From: a virus
Virus record (IMG/VR): IMGVR_UViG_3300032242_000846
Location: 1-24,641 of that record
Strand: one strand, 5' to 3'
Length of the DNA stretch: 24,641 bases
Shown here piece after piece: positions 20,487 to 24,641 of the stretch; positions within the stretch are counted from its first letter, which is position 1, and every line of letters starts with the position of its first letter. A program made the translations under genes and the position numbers. Below the pieces are notes generated by a model. That model saw only the letters and a program-made list of their open reading frames with translations. It made no database searches and was not told where the DNA came from.

Positions 20487-20640
20487 TGTGTTTTTTTTGG
20501 TTTTGTCTTATTGACTTAGTAAAAGTATATTTATTTTATGCTTACACGTGTTAGTTAAATGTTAAAATTTTCTTAAAAAGTGTTAAATAATATATATAAT
20601 TTTTTTTAATATGTTTGTACTGGGCGACATACTGGAAAAT

Positions 20641-20665
20641 AAAAAACCCCCAATTAAGGGGGTTT
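20641..20665 (-). terminator. Rho-independent terminator after the rightmost minus-strand gene
   Basis: The 8-bp stem AAACCCCC/GGGGGTTT with loop TTAATT is followed on the minus strand by TTTTTTATTTT. It begins 4 nt after the stop of the 77-residue gene. The other strand has only a weak T run, so it mainly serves the minus strand. Confidence 0.8.
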
Positions 20666-20668
20666 AAT

Positions 20669-20902
20669 TTAGTTCAAGCCGTGTTCTTTTATTAATTGCT
20701 TTGTGTATTCGGTTAAGGGGTTAATATATCCCTTTTTTAAGCAAATAGCCTCGGCTATTATTTCAATTTCATACATACGGCAAAAATTAACCTTGTCTAA
20801 TAAGTACAAACCTTTTAATAGTTCGTAATGCTCGGTTAAATCTTTTAAATTCCATTTTTTTGCCAATTCATCGGCTTTTAATCTCTTTTGTAAACTTGTC
20901 AT
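20669..20902 (-). CDS. Small hypothetical helical protein, first minus-strand gene of the divergent region
   Basis: The 77-residue product is helical and charged (LQKRLKADELAKKWNLKDLT, CRMYEIEIIAEAICLKKGYI). It has a terminator right after it and no recognised domain. It is the gene closest to the divergent regulatory/origin region on this side, so it is probably expressed early. A clear -33/-7 promoter was not found upstream. Confidence 0.55.
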   Translation of the reverse strand: MTSLQKRLKADELAKKWNLKDLTEHYELLKGLYLLDKVNFCRMYEIEIIAEAICLKKGYINPLTEYTKQLIKEHGLN

Positions 20903-21767
20903 TTTTTTAGGTTTTTAATAAGCTGCTTTATTGCTGCTTACATTCATATATGACAAAAGAGTAAAAAGGTAATCACTTTTTTAGGGTATTTTTTTAAATT
21001 ATTTTTGAAAAAACATCTAACTAATTGATTTATAAGCAAAAGAAAAATAAAATATTTTTAAAGTTTCTTTGTCTATATATTCAGCCATAAACAAAATACC
21101 ACATAATAAAACATAAATAAAGCTATCTATTACATTTTCAAGGGCATTAGACAGCACAAAATAAAGTAAGGATATGAATACCTCAACATAAAACAAAGCA
21201 AGTTTATACCCTTTACAATCAATTTAAAAGCCTATTTCGTTTTGTAATTGGTTTTAATTGGTTCTTTTATTTATAGTTTGGATTTATAGTTCGGAGGGGG
21301 GAACCCCACGCCCACGCAAACCAAATACTATTTTTAAAATTAGTTTATAACATTAGTTCGCTTTCCTTTTGTTAATAGCTAGTGAATTGATACGCCAACC
21401 TTACAAAAATTTTATCCCTAGGCTACACAGGTTAGTATTAGTCATTTCCACCCCTACCCCCTTTTTGTATGGGATATATGAGTCTCCCTACCACAACCAT
21501 ATCTAGGGTACACGGCTAAATACAGACACATTCTTTCCCTACCCATACAATATCACCATTATATGCCAAAGCTCCTATTTGAGGCTAAAAAGTGCCTTTA
21601 TATTGATTTGTACCTATTCAGCTAAAAAAAGTTAATTGTGCGTTTTAGTATACTATTTATTATTAGAAAAGAGTGTATATAAAAGAAGAGAAGGACAATA
21701 TTTTATTAATATTGAGTTAAGTAGCTGATATATATAGCGTTAGGTCGGTACTATGCATAACCTAATG
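20903..21767. other. Gene-free divergent region with inverted repeats and GC-rich patch
   Basis: No convincing gene was found in this stretch. It holds long A/T runs. A GC-rich patch lies at about 21290-21320, with GGGG-AA-CCCC. A 9-bp inverted repeat TTGTATGGG (21465-21473)/CCCATACAA (21542-21550) is present, as is a near-direct repeat CTAGGCTACACAGG (21418-21431)/CTAGGGTACACGG (21503-21515). It separates divergent gene blocks and could hold an origin, promoters or a small RNA; the parts were not resolved further. Confidence 0.55.
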
Positions 21768-21828
21768 CTTTATCCCCAATAAAGGATTCGTTTACTCCCA
21801 GTAAAGTGTTCCTTTATCCCCAGTAAAG
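21768..21828 (+). repeat. Three 22-bp iterons with DnaA-box-like palindromic cores
   Basis: Copies at 21768-21784 (CTTTATCCCCAATAAAG), 21791-21805 (TTTACTCCCAGTAAA) and 21812-21828 (CTTTATCCCCAGTAAAG) recur every 22 bp exactly, by their TTTA at 21769, 21791 and 21813. Each has an inverted TTTA/TAAA. Two contain TTATCCCCA, one mismatch from the DnaA box TTATCCACA. They lie just upstream of the RepL-like gene, where plasmid iterons or operators usually lie. Confidence 0.7.
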
Positions 21829-21843
21829 TGTTTCGTAAAAACA

Positions 21844-21875
21844 TTTGGTATTTACTTTATTATTCTATAAATTTG
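21844..21875 (+). promoter_or_regulatory. Promoter of the RepL-like gene
   Basis: TTTG (21844-21847) and, 20 nt later, TAAATTTG (21868-21875) match the -33/-7 consensus. Only 4 nt (TTAC) lie between the -7 box and the ATG at 21880, so the mRNA may have no leader. The iterons lie just upstream, allowing autoregulation. Confidence 0.7.
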
Positions 21876-21879
21876 TTAC

Positions 21880-22380
21880 ATGGCAAGCAAGTACTACGAA
21901 AACATAAGAAGACAAGATATTGTTAATGCAGACACAGGTGAGGTGATTCAATCAATTATGAATACCACAGATGTATTTAGAAGGGCTGATGGTGAGGGTA
22001 ACTTTGTTAAACTATACATTACAGACCTTGGTAAACTAAACAGACTTCAGCATAAGACCATGATGGTTCTTTTAGAGTTGGTAAAAACAATGGATTATAA
22101 AAATGAAATATCTATATCAATAGGCAAGAAAAAAGAAATATGCCAAGACCTAGATATTTATAATTTAATAAACGAACAGAAAATACTTGCCACAAATGTA
22201 ATAGACCAGCACATAACCAAGTTAGTTAAATCAGGTTTATTAAAAAGAAAAGACAAGGGTATGTATATAGCAAACCCTAATTTGTTTGGGAAGGGTAAAT
22301 GGCAGGATGTAAAAGCAATAAGAATGAAATTTGAATACAATAATAATGGTAGCTTTATAAAAACAGAAATAGATAAATAA
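21880..22380 (+). CDS. RepL-like replication initiator (winged-helix)
   Basis: The 166-residue protein fits the RepL family of plasmid initiators: DTGEVIQS near residues 18-25, GNFVKLYITDLGKLNRL near 40-56, a winged-helix body with ATNVIDQHITKLVKSGLLKR near 105-125, and GMYIANPNLFGKGKWQDVKA near 127-146. RepL proteins bind iterons or their own coding region to start plasmid or lytic replication. The iterons and promoter directly upstream support this. It is the first gene of the rightward block. It hints at a plasmid-like replicon inside the phage, although no partition gene is seen. Confidence 0.75.
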   Translation: MASKYYENIRRQDIVNADTGEVIQSIMNTTDVFRRADGEGNFVKLYITDLGKLNRLQHKTMMVLLELVKTMDYKNEISISIGKKKEICQDLDIYNLINEQKILATNVIDQHITKLVKSGLLKRKDKGMYIANPNLFGKGKWQDVKAIRMKFEYNNNGSFIKTEIDK

Positions 22381-22381
22381 T

Positions 22382-22561
22382 ATGAAACTAAATAGAGAAA
22401 AGATAGCTGACCTTTACGAAGACTTCTTGGAGGATAATGATACCGAGGGATACTTGCCCAATATCAGCAAGGCAGTAATAGATACCATTTGTTTTCTTAT
22501 AGAAAAGAATCCAGAGACCATAGACATACATCCTAATTACACCTCAAATAGTACCCTATGA
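22382..22561 (+). CDS. Small acidic hypothetical protein (59 residues)
   Basis: A 59-codon frame starts 1 nt after the RepL-like stop and ends by ATGA overlap with the next gene. The product (MKLNREKIADLYEDFLEDND, ISKAVIDTICFLIEKNPETI) is acidic and helical. The coupling on both sides supports it; its function is unknown. Confidence 0.55.
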   Translation: MKLNREKIADLYEDFLEDNDTEGYLPNISKAVIDTICFLIEKNPETIDIHPNYTSNSTL

Positions 22562-22695
22562 AAGCCTTAAAAATAGCCGCAGTTATCTTTGTTTATTTCT
22601 TTTTCTTTTTCTATATTATAGTTGTACTATTAGGTAATTTTGTAAGAGACCTAGTATTGGAATCTATCAGCTATTTTAAAAACACAAGTATATGA
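22558..22695 (+). CDS. Tiny membrane protein (45 residues)
   Basis: A 45-codon frame with ATGA overlaps at both ends encodes a long hydrophobic segment, IAAVIFVYFFFFFYIIVVLL, and a short charged end (GNFVRDLVLESISYFKNTSI). It should be a single-span inner-membrane protein. Its role is unknown. Confidence 0.5.
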   Translation: MKALKIAAVIFVYFFFFFYIIVVLLGNFVRDLVLESISYFKNTSI

Positions 22696-22937
22696 TGATA
22701 TGCTACATTTGTAACAAGCAGGTATCTAAATGTCTAAAGGTAGATGAGATAACCTTTGGCTATTGCGAGAAACACGAATCGGTAGTTCAAATAGGAGTGG
22801 TTAAGTTTATGCTTACCCATAGCCTTACCTATCTGCATGACGCAAAATACAACGATGTACTCCATAAAAAGAGTTCAGCTGAAATTGAATTTGAAAAACA
22901 AGTCTTACCAGAAGACCTAAACAATTTAGAGGATTGA
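22692..22937 (+). CDS. Small zinc-finger-like protein
   Basis: The 81-residue product starts with a CxxC...CxxH pattern (CYICNKQVSKCLKVDEITFG, YCEKH), which fits a zinc-binding knuckle of about 25 residues. It is followed by a helical part with acidic end. An ATG three bases downstream (22695) is an alternative start. It is in the operon after the RepL-like gene and may bind DNA or RNA; this is only inferred. Confidence 0.55.
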   Translation: MMICYICNKQVSKCLKVDEITFGYCEKHESVVQIGVVKFMLTHSLTYLHDAKYNDVLHKKSSAEIEFEKQVLPEDLNNLED

Positions 22938-23158
22938 TACACGAGTTTAAGACCTATATACCTGTTCATACCCCACATGGTGAGGGGGAGGCTATGTTAT
23001 TTATAGACTACAATTTGACCACAAACAGTGTATGGGTTGTAAGACTTAAAGGAGGTTCTGTTAGACATTACTTTAGTAACGATATAGTGGTTTATGGGAA
23101 TCCAATGAACGGAAACGGATGGGATATTGAAATACCAAAAGAATGGAAAAATGATTAG
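22934..23158 (+). CDS. Small beta-rich hypothetical protein, TTG start
   Basis: The 74-residue product reads YIPVHTPHGEGEAMLFIDYN, WVVRLKGGSVRHYFSNDI and VYGNPMNGNGWDIEIP, a small beta-sheet protein of a type common in Bacteroidetes phages (TPhGxGEAMFFIDY). The apparent start is TTG at 22934, overlapping the preceding stop by 4 nt; an ATG at residue 21 would remove the conserved first strand. It is of unknown function and overlaps the NinG-like gene by 8 nt. Confidence 0.55.
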   Translation: MIHEFKTYIPVHTPHGEGEAMLFIDYNLTTNSVWVVRLKGGSVRHYFSNDIVVYGNPMNGNGWDIEIPKEWKND

Positions 23159-23588
23159 AAGAAAGGTTCCAAAGAGTAAGATAAAAAGTAAAGCTAAGCC
23201 TTTACAAAAATCAAAAAAAGTAAAGGAAAGTAAACTTAAACCTTTACCAAAGCTAATAAAGGATGTCCAACAGGTATTTAACAAATACATAAGAACTCGT
23301 GATGCAGGTATGGTATGTATCAGCTGTGGTTCAGATAAGGCTAACCAAGCAGGTCATTGGATAAGTGTTAAACAATCTAGTGCCCTAAGATTTCACGAAT
23401 GGAATGTTAACCTACAATGTGCTGGTTGTAATCTATACCTACACGGAAACCAAGTAATGTATAGGGTAGGTCTTGTTAAGAAAATAGGGGAGAAGGCAGT
23501 AGCTGAACTAGAGTCTATGTATGTAAACAATAGGATTAAGAAATGGGATAGACAAGAATTAGAGGATTTAATTAATAAATATAAATAG
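23151..23588 (+). CDS. NinG-like (Rap) recombination endonuclease
   Basis: The 145-residue protein has a very basic start (residues 1-32) and the NinG/Rap zinc-HNH-like core: MVCISCGSDKANQAGHW (C56, C59), LRFHEWNVNLQCAGCNLYLH (C90, C93) and GNQVMY, ending in LEDLINKYK. Lambda NinG (Rap) helps recombination by acting on branched DNA such as D-loops. It probably assists the ERF/exonuclease pathway encoded on the other strand. The ATG at 23151, overlapping the preceding stop by 8 nt, is preferred over 23127. Confidence 0.8.
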   Translation: MIRRKVPKSKIKSKAKPLQKSKKVKESKLKPLPKLIKDVQQVFNKYIRTRDAGMVCISCGSDKANQAGHWISVKQSSALRFHEWNVNLQCAGCNLYLHGNQVMYRVGLVKKIGEKAVAELESMYVNNRIKKWDRQELEDLINKYK

Positions 23589-23596
23589 TATATTTG
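23589..23596 (+). promoter_or_regulatory. Possible -7 promoter box before the small basic gene run
   Basis: TATATTTG matches TAnnTTTG and lies 3 nt before the ATG at 23600. Upstream there is only TTTA at about 18 nt, so the -33 element is weak. It may start a near-leaderless transcript for the basic-protein genes. Confidence 0.35.
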
Positions 23597-23599
23597 TGT

Positions 23600-23749
23600 A
23601 TGGCAAAGATTAAAATGATAAAAAGAGCTGATGGTTCTTATTCTAAAAGAGGACTTTGGGATAACATTCGTGCTGCTGCGGGTAGTGGTAAAAAACCAAC
23701 AGCAGAAATGTTGAAACAAGAAAAGAAAATAAAAGCTAAATCTAAGTAG
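23600..23749 (+). CDS. Small basic phage protein (RADGSYS...GLWDN family)
   Basis: The 49-residue product reads MAKIKMIKRADGSYSKRGLW, DNIRAAAGSGKKPTAEMLKQ and a Lys-rich end. Short proteins with this G-L-W-D-N-I-R-A...G-S-G-K-K-P-T pattern recur in phages of marine and freshwater bacteria, often next to the gene that follows here. They are thought to be virion or DNA-associated but have no shown function. It follows a -7-like box and is separated from the next gene by 1 nt. Confidence 0.6.
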   Translation: MAKIKMIKRADGSYSKRGLWDNIRAAAGSGKKPTAEMLKQEKKIKAKSK

Positions 23750-23750
23750 T

Positions 23751-24035
23751 ATGTCAGAAGCTTGGCAAAGAAAAGAAGGCAAGAATCCAAAAGGTGGCTT
23801 AAATGCCAAAGGAAGAGCCTCCTATAATAAGGCTCATGGTGGTCATTTGAAAGCACCTGTTAAATCAGGTGTTAATCCTCGTAGGGTTTCTTTTGCTGCT
23901 AGATTTGCAGCCATGGCAGGACCAATGAAAAAACCAAATGGTGAACCAACAAGAAAAGCCTTGGCATTAAAGGCATGGGGATTTAGTTCTCCAGCAGCTG
24001 CAAGGTCATTCGCAAATAAACATAAAAAAAAATAA
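23751..24035 (+). CDS. Basic conserved phage protein (DUF6321-like)
   Basis: The 94-residue product reads AWQRKEGKNPKGGLNAKGRA, then KAPVKSGVNPRRVSFAARFA and MAGPMKKPNGEPTRKALALK, with a Lys/Ala-rich end. This matches a conserved small protein family common in pelagiphages, cyanophages and other environmental phages, labelled DUF6321 as I recall. The strongly basic composition suggests nucleic-acid or virion contact. It follows the previous gene by 1 nt and ends 1 nt before the next. Confidence 0.7.
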   Translation: MSEAWQRKEGKNPKGGLNAKGRASYNKAHGGHLKAPVKSGVNPRRVSFAARFAAMAGPMKKPNGEPTRKALALKAWGFSSPAAARSFANKHKKK

Positions 24036-24036
24036 A

Positions 24037-24279
24037 ATGGCAAAGGTAAAAGTAAAACAATCGGCTGGTAACAAAGCATTACCAAAAAAACCAACAGAAA
24101 ATGGTAAGAGTTATGCTGGTAATAAATCAGTTGAGGCTAAAAAATTTGTAGAGCCTAAGAAAGGAACTGATGTTGGTTATGGCTACAAGGTAGGTCAAGG
24201 AGAAATGGGTAAAAAAGAAACACCTATTAAAGAGCAAGTTAAAATGGCATCTGTTAGTTCTACCTACAAAAAGAAGTAA
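24037..24279 (+). CDS. Small Lys-rich hypothetical protein
   Basis: The 80-residue product is basic and low in hydrophobic residues (VKVKQSAGNKALPKKPTENG, VEAKKFVEPKKGTDVGYGYK), so it is probably disordered. It is in the run of small basic proteins and shares one base with the next ATG (TAATG). No family is recognised. Confidence 0.55.
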   Translation: MAKVKVKQSAGNKALPKKPTENGKSYAGNKSVEAKKFVEPKKGTDVGYGYKVGQGEMGKKETPIKEQVKMASVSSTYKKK

Positions 24280-24545
24280 TGAAAGGCAAGTCTAAATCAG
24301 CCGTTTATTTCCAAAAGAATCCAGAGGCTCGTAAAAAAAAGAATGCCTACAATACTGCCTATCATGCTACCCCTGAAAGAAAAAAATACAGGGTTAGATT
24401 AAACAAGGCAAATAGAAAGGCTGGTACCTATGGAAACGGAGATGGCAAGGATATGTCTCACACAAAGTCAGGAAAGCTGGTAAAAGAAAGCCAATCAGCT
24501 AACCGAGCAAGGAATGGAAAGGATGGTAGCTCATCTAAAAAATAA
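24279..24545 (+). CDS. Small basic conserved phage protein
   Basis: The 88-residue product reads SAVYFQKNPEARKKKNAYNT, AYHATPERKKYRVRLNKANR and KDMSHTKSGKLVKESQSANR, ending ARNGKDGSSSKK. This combination (NPEARKKK, HATPERRKYR, HTKSG..ESQS.NRARNG) is one I know from small basic proteins of cyanophages and pelagiphages, where it lies close to virion genes. DNA contact or a structural role is inferred. It is followed 11 nt later by another gene. Confidence 0.65.
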   Translation: MKGKSKSAVYFQKNPEARKKKNAYNTAYHATPERKKYRVRLNKANRKAGTYGNGDGKDMSHTKSGKLVKESQSANRARNGKDGSSSKK

Positions 24546-24556
24546 AAACACAACAC

Positions 24557-24641
24557 ATGAAAGCACGCAGAAAAATGCTCGTGGTCAAAAGCTATAAGGA
24601 GCAAAAAGAAACGCACGAGGTTAAGTTAGAAAACGGAGAAA
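24557..24641 (+). CDS. Start of an unidentified basic protein (partial)
   Basis: An ATG at 24557 opens a frame that runs off the window. The first 28 residues (MKARRKMLVVKSYKEQKETH, EVKLENGE) are basic then acidic. It continues the small-protein run toward the next region. It cannot be identified from this part. Confidence 0.5.
   Translation, partial: MKARRKMLVVKSYKEQKETHEVKLENGE

Noticed and set aside
21284-21320. GC-rich GGGG-AA-CCCC as a terminator
   Set aside because: The loop of two bases is too small and no U run follows on either strand.
1-24641. CRISPR array, insertion sequence, integrase or attachment site
   Set aside because: No regularly spaced long repeats, transposase or recombinase gene was found; the short repeats seen are leaders and iterons.

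Overview
This window looks like part of the genome of a tailed phage (or phage-plasmid) that infects a Bacteroidetes/Flavobacteria-type host. The DNA is strongly AT-rich. Genes are packed with 1-20 nt overlaps or gaps. Shine-Dalgarno sequences are largely absent and starts are instead preceded by A/C-rich leaders. Several promoters fit the Bacteroidetes pattern TTTG-N19/20-TAnnTTTG. Families typical of such phages are present: a BT4734/VirE-N-like primase fused to a helicase, a GH19 endolysin, and a PDDEXK_3-type nuclease beside an ERF annealing protein. Stops are standard (TGA is used in many ATGA overlaps), so there is no sign of recoding. No integrase, repressor, partition gene, CRISPR array or IS element was seen.

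Layout. (1) 1-3411, plus strand: the end of a structural or late gene, then a lysis cassette of small membrane and coiled-coil proteins, a probable spanin-like pair with a signal peptide encoded out of frame inside a lipoprotein gene, a holin-like protein and a GH19 endolysin. (2) 3426-6105, plus strand: a DEDDy-type exonuclease whose 5' end has been invaded by an HNH homing-endonuclease cassette, several tiny genes that share a near-identical leader, and a small HExxH protein. (3) 6092-15162, minus strand, read leftward: ERF annealing protein, PD-(D/E)XK exonuclease, a HExxH protein, a DnaA domain IV protein, primase-helicase, two HTH proteins, an SSB-like protein, a second HNH endonuclease, a tRNA-like gene, a nuclease-like protein and large terminase. 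(4) 15235-20902, minus strand: about twenty mostly tiny accessory genes, plus an orphan cytosine-C5 methyltransferase-like protein and a Gp88-like cysteine protein. (5) 20903-21879: a gene-free divergent region with inverted repeats and three 22-bp iterons carrying DnaA-box-like cores. (6) 21880-24641, plus strand: a RepL-like initiator, small proteins, a NinG-like recombination protein, then small very basic proteins leading out of the window.

How it may work together (inference). The RepL-like protein and the DnaA domain IV protein are candidate initiators acting at the iteron region. The primase-helicase, SSB-like protein, exonucleases, ERF and NinG proteins form a replication-recombination set. 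The most notable points are the homing-endonuclease cassette that interrupts the exonuclease and supplies a new start for it, the terminator with tandem hairpins just in front of the ERF gene, the candidate origin, and several genes whose -7 box lies only 3-4 nt before the ATG, suggesting leaderless mRNAs.
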